Source: Sphingopyxis sp. HIX
Lineage (GTDB): Bacteria; Pseudomonadota; Alphaproteobacteria; Sphingomonadales; Sphingomonadaceae
NCBI RefSeq assembly: GCF_001468285.1
Contig: NZ_LNSB01000025.1
Span: forward strand, 1 to 64,000
Reading direction: 5' to 3'
Length of the DNA stretch: 64,000 nt
A program made the position numbers and the translations under genes. The notes beneath the pieces were generated by a model. The model was not told where the DNA came from, searched no databases, and worked only from the letters and a program-made list of their open reading frames with translations. Positions 1 to 8,661 of this stretch are shown here, piece after piece; positions within the stretch are counted from its first letter, which is position 1; each line of letters starts with the position of its first letter.

Positions 1-882
1 GCGCGATGCGGGGTGCGGTCGTCGGCGGCGAAGCCCGCCAAGGCCGCGAGCGCAGCCCCGCCCCCCTCGATCTCGGCGCCCGCCGCCGACGACCGCACCC
101 CGCATCGCGCCCCGCCGGGACGCGGCAACGGCGGCGGAAGCGGCGGCGGGGGTTTCGCCCTGCCCGCCCCCCTTTGGGCGCTCGCGCTCGGCGCGATCCT
201 GCTGCTCGGCGCGACCTTCTGGCTCGGCGGCCGCTTCGGCGGCGGGATGAGCAAGAGCGAGGTCGAGACGATCGTCGCCGACTATATCAAGGCGAACCCG
301 CAGATCATTCCCGAGGCGCTGTCGGCGCAGCGCGACCGCGAGATGGCGAAGGCGATCGACCAGATCCGCCCGGCGCTCGAAAAGCCCTATGCCGGGGCCT
401 GGGCGGGCAATGCCGACGGCGATGTGACGCTGACCGTCTTCACCGACTACGCCTGCGGTTTCTGCCGCGCCAGCTTGCCCGACATCGACCGGCTGATCCG
501 CAGCGACCGCCGCGTGAAAGTCGTGTTCCGCGAGCTGCCGATCATCTCGCCGCAGAGCCGCGACGCCGCGATCATGGCGCTCGCCGCGGCGCGCCAGGGC
601 AAATATGACGCCTTCCACCACGCAATGTTCCGCGCCCCGTCGCTCGACGCCAGCGCGATCGCCGCAGCGGCGGAGAAGGCAGGCGTGGTCACCGACGGCA
701 GCGCCGACGCGACCGCCAACGAGGCGCTCTTCCAGCGCGAACTCGACAGCAATCTCGCGATCGCCAGCCAGCTGCAGCTCAACGCCACCCCGACCTGGGT
801 CATCGGCGACCAGCTGCTGCAGGGCCAGATCGGTTATGAAGGGCTGCGCGACGCGGTCGCCAAGGCGCGGGCGAAGGGCTGA
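1..882 (+). CDS. Membrane-anchored DsbA-family thiol:disulfide oxidoreductase (5' end uncertain)
   Basis: This is a thioredoxin-fold protein of the DsbA/Com1-like family, expected to act in the periplasm on disulfide bonds. Counting from the GTG at 13, a Pro/Ala/Gly-rich N-terminus is followed by one membrane segment at about residues 52-72, an N-terminal DsbA-type extension, then the redox motif CGFC at 148-151 and the cis-proline region NATPTWVIG near the C-terminus. The reading frame stays open to the left window edge, so the true start may lie outside. The sulfotransferase gene begins 4 bases after its stop. The family is clear; the substrate is not. It could assist cytochrome maturation or act as a general oxidase or isomerase. 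Confidence 0.85.
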   Translation, partial: ARCGVRSSAAKPAKAASAAPPPSISAPAADDRTPHRAPPGRGNGGGSGGGGFALPAPLWALALGAILLLGATFWLGGRFGGGMSKSEVETIVADYIKANPQIIPEALSAQRDREMAKAIDQIRPALEKPYAGAWAGNADGDVTLTVFTDYACGFCRASLPDIDRLIRSDRRVKVVFRELPIISPQSRDAAIMALAAARQGKYDAFHHAMFRAPSLDASAIAAAAEKAGVVTDGSADATANEALFQRELDSNLAIASQLQLNATPTWVIGDQLLQGQIGYEGLRDAVAKARAKG

Positions 883-886
883 GGCG

Positions 887-2482
887 ATGACCGCGGGATC
901 GGCCGAGACCTCGATCACCCGCGCGGTCCGCAACCCTGCGCTGATGGACGCCGCGCTCGCGCTCTACGAGGGACGGCTGCACGACGCCGAGCCGGTGCTG
1001 AAGGCGCATCTGAAGCGCGACCCGTTCGACGTCGCCGCGATGCGCATGCTCGCCGAGCTGGCGGCGCGGATCGAACGCTACCGCGATGCCGAGGCGCTGC
1101 TGCGCCGCGCGCTCGAACTCGCGCCCGAATTCCTCGCCGCGCGCTCGAACCTCGCGACCGTGCTCCACCGCCAAGGCCGGTCGGGCGAGGCGGTCGAGGA
1201 GCTCGACCGGCTGCAGCAACTCGACCCCGACAACCCGACCAACGCCAATCTAAAGGCCGCGGCGCTGGGCCGCGTCGGCGAGTTCGACGAGGCGCTCGAA
1301 CTCTACGAACAGGTGCTCCAGAATTTCGGCAAGCAGCCGAAGATCTGGATGTCCTATGGCCATATGCTGAAGACCGTGGGGCGGCAGGTCGACGCGGTCG
1401 CCGCCTATCGCGAGGCGCTCGCGCTGAAACCGACGCTCGGCGAAGTGTGGTGGAGCCTCGCGAATTTGAAGACGCTGAAGTTCGACGACGGCGATATCGC
1501 GGCGATGCGCGCGGCACTCGATGCCGACGGCATCGGCGCGCCGGACCGGTTCCACCTGCATTTCGCGCTCGGCAAGGCGCATGAGGACCGCGGGCAGGCC
1601 GCCGCGGCCTTCGAGCATTATGCGACGGGCAATGCGCTGCGCAAGGAACTGCTACCCTACGATGCCGGCCAGACGCGCGCCGCGGTCGATCATGCGATCG
1701 CGCTCTATACCCCCGAATTTTTCGAAGCGCGCCGCGGCCATGGCGCGGCGGCGAGCGACCCGGTCTTCATCATCGGCATGCCGCGCGCCGGATCGACGCT
1801 GATCGAGCAGATCTTGTCGAGCCATTCGATGGTCGAGGGCACGATGGAATTGCCCGACATCCCGAAACTTTATGGCCAGGCGCGCGGCATGGGCGGCATC
1901 GCCCGGTTGTCGGCCGAGGACGCGCGCGTGCTCGGTGAACGCTATCTGCACGACACGGCGGTGCAGCGGAAGAGCGGCAAGCCCTTCTATATCGACAAGC
2001 TGCCCAACAACTGGCTGCACAGCGGTTTCATCCGGCTGATCCTGCCGAATGCCAAGATCATCGACGCGCGGCGCCACCCGATGGATTGCTGTTTTTCGAA
2101 CTTCAAGCAACATTATGCCCGCGGCCAGGCGTTCAGCTACGACCTCGCCGACATGGGGCATTATTATGCCGATTATGTGCGCCTCATGGACCATTTCGAC
2201 GCCGTCCTGCCCGGCCATGTCCACCGCGTCTTCCACGAGCGGCTGATCGACGATCTGGAAGGCGAAGTGCGCGCGTTGCTCGCTTATCTCGGCCTCCCGT
2301 TCGAGGCCGCCTGCCTCGATTTCCACACCAACGAGCGCGCGGTGCGGACCGCCAGTTCGGAACAGGTGCGGCGCCCGATCAACCGCGACGGCGTCGGCCA
2401 GTGGCGCGCGATGGAAGAATGGCTGGGACCGCTGGTCGATGCATTGGGGCCCGCGCTGACGCAGTATCCGGCGACGCCCTGA
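887..2482 (+). CDS. TPR-repeat sulfotransferase family protein
   Basis: The 531-residue protein joins an N-terminal block of tetratricopeptide repeats (about residues 15-250) to a C-terminal sulfotransferase domain. The PAPS-binding P-loop GMPRAGST sits at residues 297-304, and a later stretch ARRHPMDCCFSNFKQ resembles the 3'-phosphate-binding region. The ATG at 887 was chosen because it follows the previous stop by 4 bases and the TPR region starts directly after it. The next genes are a TonB-dependent receptor and an amino-acid permease. Sphingomonads often carry a TPR-sulfotransferase beside a TonB receptor, which suggests a shared job, but the acceptor of the sulfate is unknown and sulfotransferase activity is inferred from fold only. 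Confidence 0.85.
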   Translation: MTAGSAETSITRAVRNPALMDAALALYEGRLHDAEPVLKAHLKRDPFDVAAMRMLAELAARIERYRDAEALLRRALELAPEFLAARSNLATVLHRQGRSGEAVEELDRLQQLDPDNPTNANLKAAALGRVGEFDEALELYEQVLQNFGKQPKIWMSYGHMLKTVGRQVDAVAAYREALALKPTLGEVWWSLANLKTLKFDDGDIAAMRAALDADGIGAPDRFHLHFALGKAHEDRGQAAAAFEHYATGNALRKELLPYDAGQTRAAVDHAIALYTPEFFEARRGHGAAASDPVFIIGMPRAGSTLIEQILSSHSMVEGTMELPDIPKLYGQARGMGGIARLSAEDARVLGERYLHDTAVQRKSGKPFYIDKLPNNWLHSGFIRLILPNAKIIDARRHPMDCCFSNFKQHYARGQAFSYDLADMGHYYADYVRLMDHFDAVLPGHVHRVFHERLIDDLEGEVRALLAYLGLPFEAACLDFHTNERAVRTASSEQVRRPINRDGVGQWRAMEEWLGPLVDALGPALTQYPATP

Positions 2483-2629
2483 GGCGATTGTTGCAATTTT
2501 GTCATAGTGGCCGCGAAACGGCGGTCGCACGCCGTCATTTCGCGGGCGCCCGATTGACGGCGCGCCGAAACTGTTCAAGCTTCCCTTTCCGCCGCTGCAA
2601 CGGCGATCGCACATATGAGGGGGTCTTTT

Positions 2630-5092
2630 ATGCGGTTCCAATTTTCGCGCCGCGCGCTGCTTCTGGCATCGCTGTCCGGCACGGTATTGTCGGCCACGCC
2701 GGCGCTGGCGCAGGATGCTCCAGCCGACACCGGCGACGACGACGAGATCGTGGTCACGGCGCAGAAGCGCGAAGAAAATCTGCAGGACGTCCCGATCAGC
2801 ATCCAGGCGCTCGGCACGCGCAAGCTCGACCAGCTGAACGTCGCCAATTTCGAGGATTTCTCGAAACTGCTGCCCAGCGTCTCCTTCCAGTCGAGCCAGC
2901 CGGGCGTGACCACCGTCTATATGCGCGGCGTCGCGAGCGGCGGCGACGGCAACCATTCGGGCTCGCTGCCCAGCGTCGGCGTCTATCTCGACGAACAGCC
3001 GGTGACGACGATCGGCGGCACGCTCGACGTCCATGTCTACGACATCGCGCGCATCGAATCGCTCGCCGGGCCGCAGGGCACGCTCTACGGCGCCTCGTCG
3101 CAGGCGGGCACGATCCGCATCATCACCAACAAGCCCGACACCAGCGGTTTCGAGGGCCGCGTCGACGGCGAGATCAACACGGTCAAGAGCGGCGGCGTCG
3201 GCGGCAAGGTCGAGGGCATGATCAACGCCCCGCTCAGCGACATGGCGGCGGTGCGCTTCGTCGGCTGGTACCAGCGCGATTCGGGCTATATCGACAATGT
3301 CCCCGGCACGCGCAGCTTCCTGCCGACGCCCGGCGGCATCACGGTCAACAACAATGCCTTCGTCGAAAAGGATTTCAACGACGCCGAAATCTATGGCGGC
3401 CGCGCCGCGCTGAAGGTCGACCTCGACGACAATTGGACGATCACCCCGACCGTCCTCTACCAGAAGCAGAAGAGCAGCGGCGTCTTCGTCCAGGATCCGC
3501 TCGTCGGCGACCTGCAGGTCCAGCGTTTCTATCCCGACCAGCGCCGCGACAAGTTCATCCAGGCGGCGCTGACGATCGAGGGCAAGATCGGCAATTTCGA
3601 CCTGACCTATGCCGGTGCCTATCTCGACCGCAAGACGTACCAGATCAACGACTATACCGATTATGCCGAGGCCTATGACGCGCTCTATGCCGATTATGGC
3701 GGGCTGGCCGGCTATTTCTACCTCGAGGACAATGGCGGCAACGACATCGACCCGCGCCAGTTCATCATCGGGACCGACCATTTCCGCAAGATGAGCCAGG
3801 AAGTGCGCGTGTCGTCGCCGCAGGACGAACGCTTCCGCGTCGTCGCCGGGCTCTTCTACCAACGCCAGAGCAACGAAATCCACCAGGACTATATCGTCCC
3901 CGGTCTCGCGAGCGCGCTGTCGGTCAACGGCCGCCCGGGCACTCTCTGGCTCACCGAGCAGAAGCGCGTCGACAAGGATTATGCGGCGTTCGGCGAAGCG
4001 AGCTTCGACATCACCCCGACGGTCACGCTGACCGGCGGCGGGCGCTATTATAAATATGACAACAGCCTGATCGGCTTCTTCGGCTTCGGCCGCAACCCGA
4101 ACGGCCCGCCGTTCAACGGCGCGGGCAGCTCGCGCACGGGCGTCGCCGGCTGTTATACGACGACGGGCGCGATCCTGCGCGATAATCCGGGCGGCACGCT
4201 GCTGCCCGCCGCGGTGCCGGGCGGACCCTGTACCAACCTTGCCGATTTCGTGGGCGGCGAGCTTGTCCCCAAGCGCACCAAGGATACGGGTTTCACCCAC
4301 CGCGTGAACCTGACGTGGAAAGCCAGCGAGGATGTGATGACCTATGCGACCTGGTCGCGGGGCTTCCGTCCGGGCGGCATCAACCGGCGCGGGACGATCG
4401 CGCCCTATGACGCCGACTTCCTGACCAATTACGAGCTGGGGATCAAGACGACGCTGGCCGACGGCAAGGTCCGGCTGAATGCGGCGATCTATATGCAGGA
4501 CTGGAAACGCTTCCAATTCTCCTTCCTGGGCGAGAACAGCTTCACCGAGATCCACAATGGTCCGAACGCGCGGATCAAGGGGATCGAGGCGGACGTCAAT
4601 ATCCGGGCGACCGACGGGCTGACCTTCACCGCGGCGGCCTCCTATACCGACGCCAAGACCCGGAATAATCTCTGCGCGATCGACGATCCGACCTATCAAT
4701 GTACCGACCCGGGCAACTCGATTTCGGCGGCCAAGGGCACGCGCCTGCCGGTGACGCCGAAGTTCAACGGCAATGCGACGGTGCGTTACCAATTCCCGGT
4801 CGGGCCGGGCGAGATGCACTTCCAGTCGGTGATCGCGCATCGCAGCTCGGCCACCCCCGACATCCGCGTCGCCACCGCCAATGCGCTCGGCCGGATCAAG
4901 GGGTCGACCACGGTCGACTTCGGCGCCGGGTTCGAATGGAGCAACTACAGCTTCGAGCTGTTCCTGCAGAATGCGTTCGACGAGCGGGCACAGCTCGCGC
5001 GCTTCTCGAATTGCGGCCAGTGCGACGGGCGCGTGCAGGTGTTGGTGAACCAGCCCCGGACGATCGGGGCGCGACTGGGCGCCAAGTTCTGA
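2630..5092 (+). CDS. TonB-dependent receptor
   Basis: This is an outer-membrane receptor of 820 residues that would import a scarce nutrient using TonB energy. It has a signal peptide ending at ALAQ, an acidic linker with the TonB-box-like stretch DEIVVTAQKREENLQDVP, a plug domain and a long beta-barrel ending in phenylalanine (GARLGAKF). The ATG at 2630 is preferred because GAGGGGG stands 6 bases before it; an ATG at 2615 in the same frame has no such site. Cysteine pairs in the C-terminal half (NNLC...YQC, SNCGQC) may form loop disulfides. It lies between the TPR-sulfotransferase and an APC permease. The substrate cannot be read from sequence; the neighbours hint at a peptide or amino-acid-derived ligand. 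Confidence 0.92.
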   Translation: MRFQFSRRALLLASLSGTVLSATPALAQDAPADTGDDDEIVVTAQKREENLQDVPISIQALGTRKLDQLNVANFEDFSKLLPSVSFQSSQPGVTTVYMRGVASGGDGNHSGSLPSVGVYLDEQPVTTIGGTLDVHVYDIARIESLAGPQGTLYGASSQAGTIRIITNKPDTSGFEGRVDGEINTVKSGGVGGKVEGMINAPLSDMAAVRFVGWYQRDSGYIDNVPGTRSFLPTPGGITVNNNAFVEKDFNDAEIYGGRAALKVDLDDNWTITPTVLYQKQKSSGVFVQDPLVGDLQVQRFYPDQRRDKFIQAALTIEGKIGNFDLTYAGAYLDRKTYQINDYTDYAEAYDALYADYGGLAGYFYLEDNGGNDIDPRQFIIGTDHFRKMSQEVRVSSPQDERFRVVAGLFYQRQSNEIHQDYIVPGLASALSVNGRPGTLWLTEQKRVDKDYAAFGEASFDITPTVTLTGGGRYYKYDNSLIGFFGFGRNPNGPPFNGAGSSRTGVAGCYTTTGAILRDNPGGTLLPAAVPGGPCTNLADFVGGELVPKRTKDTGFTHRVNLTWKASEDVMTYATWSRGFRPGGINRRGTIAPYDADFLTNYELGIKTTLADGKVRLNAAIYMQDWKRFQFSFLGENSFTEIHNGPNARIKGIEADVNIRATDGLTFTAAASYTDAKTRNNLCAIDDPTYQCTDPGNSISAAKGTRLPVTPKFNGNATVRYQFPVGPGEMHFQSVIAHRSSATPDIRVATANALGRIKGSTTVDFGAGFEWSNYSFELFLQNAFDERAQLARFSNCGQCDGRVQVLVNQPRTIGARLGAKF

Positions 5093-5096
5093 TCGG

Positions 5097-6425
5097 GTGA
5101 CCGAACCGCAAACCAACAACGAAAGGCCGGGCCAAAAGCTCGGCCTTTTGATGTGCGTCGCGCTCGGCATGGGCAATATGATCGGGTCGGGGGTGTTCCT
5201 GCTCCCGCGCGATCTCGCGCCGCTCGGCTGGAACGCGATCATCGGCTGGGGCGTGTCGATCGCGGGGACCTTGTGCCTCGCCATCGTCTTTGCACGGCTC
5301 GCGAAGCGGCTGCCGACCGGATGCGCGGCCTATACCTATGCCGCCGAAGCCTTCGGCCCCGGCACCGGCTTCATCGTCGCATGGAGCTACTGGATCAGCT
5401 GCTGGACGGTGGTCGCGACGCTCGCGGTCGCGGCGCTCAGCAATCTGTCGATCCTGATGCCCTGGCTCGCCGACGCCGGCGCACTGACCGCGTGGATCGC
5501 GATCGGCTGCATCTGGCTTTTCACCCTCGTCAACCTCGCGGGCGTCCGGCGCGCGGGCGGCGCGCAGCTGCTGACGCTCGGGCTCAAGCTGATCCCGGTC
5601 GTCGGCGCGATATTCGTCGGCATCTGGGCGCTCGGCACCGGTACCGCGCCCCCGCCGACGATGGCCGGGACCGAGCCGGTCAGCCTGTCGGCGGTGAGCT
5701 CGGCGGCGACGCTGACCCTGTTCGCGCTCCTCGGTTTCGAAAGCGCGTGCGTGGTCAGCGACCGGGTCAAGGATCCCGAGCGCACGATCCCGCGCGCGAC
5801 GGTGATCGCCGCCGCGGCGGTGGGCCTGCTCTACCTCCTGTCGTGCACGACGGTGACTTTGCTCGTGCCGCTCGACACGCTCCATAGTTCGAACGCGGCC
5901 TATGCGACCTTCTTCTCGCGGCTCGTCAGCCCCGAGGCTGGACAGGTCGTCGCGCTCTTCGCAGCGATCGCGGCGCTCGGCGCGCTCAACGGCTTCGTGC
6001 TGCTGCAGGGCGACATCCCGCGCGATCTGGCGCACCGCCGGCTGCTCCCCGCCGCCTTCGCGCGCGACAATCGTTTCGCCTCGCCGTGGATCACCCAGCT
6101 CGTGTCGAGCGGGCTGGCGAGCGTGATCGTCTATGCCAATTATTCGCGCGGGCTCGCCGACCTCTTTGCCTTCATGGTCAAGGTGACGACCTCGACCGCG
6201 ATCATCCTCTATATCGTCGGCGCGCTCGCGGCGCTGTGGCTCGAGCGGCGGGGCGAGATGAAGGTCTCGGCGGGTTTCGTGGCGGCTACGGTCGCGGGCT
6301 TTCTCTACAGCGGCTGGGCCTTCTACGGCGCCGGGCTGGAGGCGAGCGTGTGGAGCCTGATCATGACCGCCGCAGGGCTGCCGATCTATCTGGCGATGCG
6401 GTACGCGAAGCCCGCGGCCGCCTGA
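5097..6425 (+). CDS. APC-superfamily amino acid permease
   Basis: The 442-residue protein has about twelve hydrophobic helices and the typical first-helix motif GMGNMIGSGVFLLPRDL of amino acid/polyamine/organocation transporters. It resembles the basic amino acid and polyamine antiporter branch (AdiC/PotE-like). The start is a GTG at 5097, only 4 bases after the receptor stop, so the two genes are probably cotranscribed. A simple hairpin terminator follows at 6470. A receptor plus an inner-membrane permease is consistent with an uptake route, though no periplasmic peptidase lies beside it. The substrate is not determined. Confidence 0.88.
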   Translation: MTEPQTNNERPGQKLGLLMCVALGMGNMIGSGVFLLPRDLAPLGWNAIIGWGVSIAGTLCLAIVFARLAKRLPTGCAAYTYAAEAFGPGTGFIVAWSYWISCWTVVATLAVAALSNLSILMPWLADAGALTAWIAIGCIWLFTLVNLAGVRRAGGAQLLTLGLKLIPVVGAIFVGIWALGTGTAPPPTMAGTEPVSLSAVSSAATLTLFALLGFESACVVSDRVKDPERTIPRATVIAAAAVGLLYLLSCTTVTLLVPLDTLHSSNAAYATFFSRLVSPEAGQVVALFAAIAALGALNGFVLLQGDIPRDLAHRRLLPAAFARDNRFASPWITQLVSSGLASVIVYANYSRGLADLFAFMVKVTTSTAIILYIVGALAALWLERRGEMKVSAGFVAATVAGFLYSGWAFYGAGLEASVWSLIMTAAGLPIYLAMRYAKPAAA

Positions 6426-6469
6426 AGCTTGATTCCGGCCGCCGAATCGCCTATCGGCGCGGTCCCACG

Positions 6470-6488
6470 AGCCCGGATTCGGGCTTTT
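6470..6488 (+). terminator. Rho-independent terminator after the permease
   Basis: AGCCCG at 6470-6475 pairs with CGGGCT at 6480-6485 across a 4-base loop, followed by a run of T. It lies 45 bases after the permease stop and would end the sulfotransferase-receptor-permease transcript. Confidence 0.65.
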
Positions 6489-6522
6489 CTGGAGAAATGA
6501 CGTGTCGGACCGCCGGACCATC

Positions 6523-6539
6523 CAGGGTTTGAAACCCTG
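6523..6539. promoter_or_regulatory. 17-bp palindrome upstream of the AAA ATPase
   Basis: CAGGGTTT, a central G and AAACCCTG form a perfect 8+1+8 palindrome. It lies about 130 bases before the ATPase start and after the permease terminator, so it could be an operator for the ATPase or simply a hairpin. No known regulator motif is recognised. Confidence 0.35.
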
Positions 6540-6669
6540 CGGCATCCGCCCGCTGTCGTAGCGCGTTTTTCCTGACGCGGTGCGCCCGGGCGCTGCCGCA
6601 ATTTCCAACCCGCCCATCATCACTTCTGCCGCCGGGCGCCATGCGTCCGCCGGCCGCAGGCAGGTATCT

Positions 6670-8661
6670 ATGTTGCACGACAGCCACTGGGCGCGTGCGC
6701 TCGCGCGCGCCATCGCCACGGATCATCCAGGCAAGACCAAGACCGGCCGGGCCCTGCTCGGCTGGGCCCGCGCGCGCGCCGCCGCGCTCGGGCTCGATGA
6801 AAGGAATATCTCGCGCGCGGCGCTGCTGGCGGAGCTCCCGGCCCCGCCCCCGGGCGCGCACGCGGACGAAGGCCTGATCCAGGCCGGCCGACTGGCCGAG
6901 GCGCTCGAGCTGCCCGGCGAGGAACGCGCGTTGCTGCTGCTCGCGACGGCGCTCGACCGCGCGCCGCTGACCCGCAGCCTCGAGCAGCTGATCGGCGCGG
7001 AGAAGCTCGACATGGAGGCCCTGGCGGGCGCGGTCACCGGGATCGCGCCGCACGCGCTGCGCCGCGCCGAGGTGGTGCGGCTCGACCTCGTCGGGCGCTG
7101 GACCGACAAGAGCGGCGGGGTCGAGTTCGGCCTCTGCTGGGCGTTCGAGCGGCTGCTCGACGCCCCGCCCGGGCGCCACGAAAGCCTGCTCGACGGCCTG
7201 CTCGGCGCACGGCAGGCCGCGCGCCACGCGCTCGAGGATTTCCCGGCGCAGCGCGGCGAGGCCGAGCTCGCGATCCGGCTGCTGCGCGGGGCGATCGATC
7301 GCGGCGCGCGCGGGATCAACATCCTGATCCACGGCCCGCCGGGGACGGGCAAGACCGAGCTGGCGCGCACGCTGGCCGCCGCGGTCGGCGAACCGCTGCA
7401 CGGGGTCGGCGAGGCCGACGGCGACGGCGACGAGCCCAGCCGCTTCGACCGCGTCGCCGCTCTGCGGCTGGCGCTGCGCACGCTCGAAAAGCGCGGTCGC
7501 GCGCTGCTGCTGTTCGACGAGATGGAGGACCTGCTCGGTAATGCCCGGCGCGAGCAGGACGGCCGCGTGCGCGATCGCGCGGGGTCGAAGCTGTTCGTCA
7601 ATCGCCTGCTCGAAGACAATGTCGTGCCGGTGATCTGGACGTCGAACGCGGTCGCCGACGTCGATGCCGCGATCCTGCGGCGCTTCAGCCTGTCGATCCA
7701 TATGGACTTCCCCGGTGCCGCGCACAGCCCGGCGATGCTCGAACGCGTGAGCGCCGAGGAAAGCGTCGCGGTCGACCCCGCGCTGCAGGCGCTGGCCGCG
7801 ACCGCGCCCGAGACGGCATCGCTGTTCCGCATCGCGGCACGCGCGGCCGCGCTCGCGGGCGACGCGGCGAGCGCCAGCCGCTTCGCGGGCTCTGTGCTCG
7901 GGACGCTGCGCGGCGAGACGATCGCACCGCGGCCGCAGGGCGCCTTCGACGAGACCTTGCTCGCCGCCGACACCGACCTGCCCGCGCTATTCGGCGCGCT
8001 GGCCCGCCCCGGCGCGCCCGCCGATTTCTCGCTGCTGCTCACGGGGCCGCCGGGCACGGGCAAGACCGAGGCCGTGCAGGCGCTGGCGCGGCAGCTCGGG
8101 CGGCCGCTGCATGTCAAGCGCGCGTCGGACCTGATGTCGAAATGGGTCGGCGAGACCGAACAGGCGATCGCAGCAGCCTTTGCCGAGGCGCGGCGGCAGG
8201 GCGCGATGCTCTTCTTCGACGAGGTCGATTCGCTGCTCGCCGACCGGCAGGGGGCGTCGCGAAGCTGGGAGGTCAGCCAGGTCAACGAACTGCTGACCTG
8301 GATGGCGGAGCATCCGCTGCCCTTTGCCGCGGCGACCAATCATGCGGCGAAGCTCGACCCCGCGTCGGCGCGGCGTTTCGTGTTCAAGGTCGAGATGCGC
8401 ACGCTCGACGCCGGGCGGGCGCGGCGGGCGTTCGTCCATTTCTTCGGGCGCGAAGCACCGGCAGCGCTCGACCGGCTCGGCGGGCTCACGCTCGGCGACT
8501 TTGCGGTCGTCGCGCGGCAGATGCGCTTTACCGGCGCGGCGAACGATGCGGCGCTGGTCGAACGGCTGCGGCGCGAGCGCGCGGCGCGCCCGGCGATGCC
8601 GCAGCCGATCGGCTTCGGATCAGGCGCGCCAACGGGGCGCGAAGAAACCCCGGTCGCGTAG
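6670..8661 (+). CDS. ATPase with two AAA modules
   Basis: The 663-residue protein carries two complete AAA nucleotide-binding modules. Module 1 has Walker A GPPGTGKT at residues 222-229 and Walker B LLLFDE with the acidic pair at 283-284. Module 2 has Walker A GPPGTGKTE at 459-467 and Walker B MLFFDE at 517-518. Residues 1-200 form a helical region without a recognised domain. There is no FtsH-like protease part and no obvious membrane segment, so it is probably a cytosolic remodelling ATPase of the SpoVK/Cdc48-like group. ATG 6670 was chosen because the upstream extension is low-complexity. It stands alone, 244 bases after the permease, and its 3' end overlaps the convergent FAD gene by 42 bases. 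The client is unknown. Confidence 0.8.
   Translation: MLHDSHWARALARAIATDHPGKTKTGRALLGWARARAAALGLDERNISRAALLAELPAPPPGAHADEGLIQAGRLAEALELPGEERALLLLATALDRAPLTRSLEQLIGAEKLDMEALAGAVTGIAPHALRRAEVVRLDLVGRWTDKSGGVEFGLCWAFERLLDAPPGRHESLLDGLLGARQAARHALEDFPAQRGEAELAIRLLRGAIDRGARGINILIHGPPGTGKTELARTLAAAVGEPLHGVGEADGDGDEPSRFDRVAALRLALRTLEKRGRALLLFDEMEDLLGNARREQDGRVRDRAGSKLFVNRLLEDNVVPVIWTSNAVADVDAAILRRFSLSIHMDFPGAAHSPAMLERVSAEESVAVDPALQALAATAPETASLFRIAARAAALAGDAASASRFAGSVLGTLRGETIAPRPQGAFDETLLAADTDLPALFGALARPGAPADFSLLLTGPPGTGKTEAVQALARQLGRPLHVKRASDLMSKWVGETEQAIAAAFAEARRQGAMLFFDEVDSLLADRQGASRSWEVSQVNELLTWMAEHPLPFAAATNHAAKLDPASARRFVFKVEMRTLDAGRARRAFVHFFGREAPAALDRLGGLTLGDFAVVARQMRFTGAANDAALVERLRRERAARPAMPQPIGFGSGAPTGREETPVA

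Noticed and set aside
2615-2629. Upstream ATG for the first TonB receptor
   Set aside because: No Shine-Dalgarno before it, whereas the ATG at 2630 has GAGGGGG at ideal spacing and gives a better signal peptide.
1652-5284. Very long open frame on the minus strand opposite the sulfotransferase and TonB receptor genes
   Set aside because: High GC content removes stop codons on the antisense strand. The translation is Arg/Ala/Asp-rich without any domain, while the + strand encodes two well-known families.
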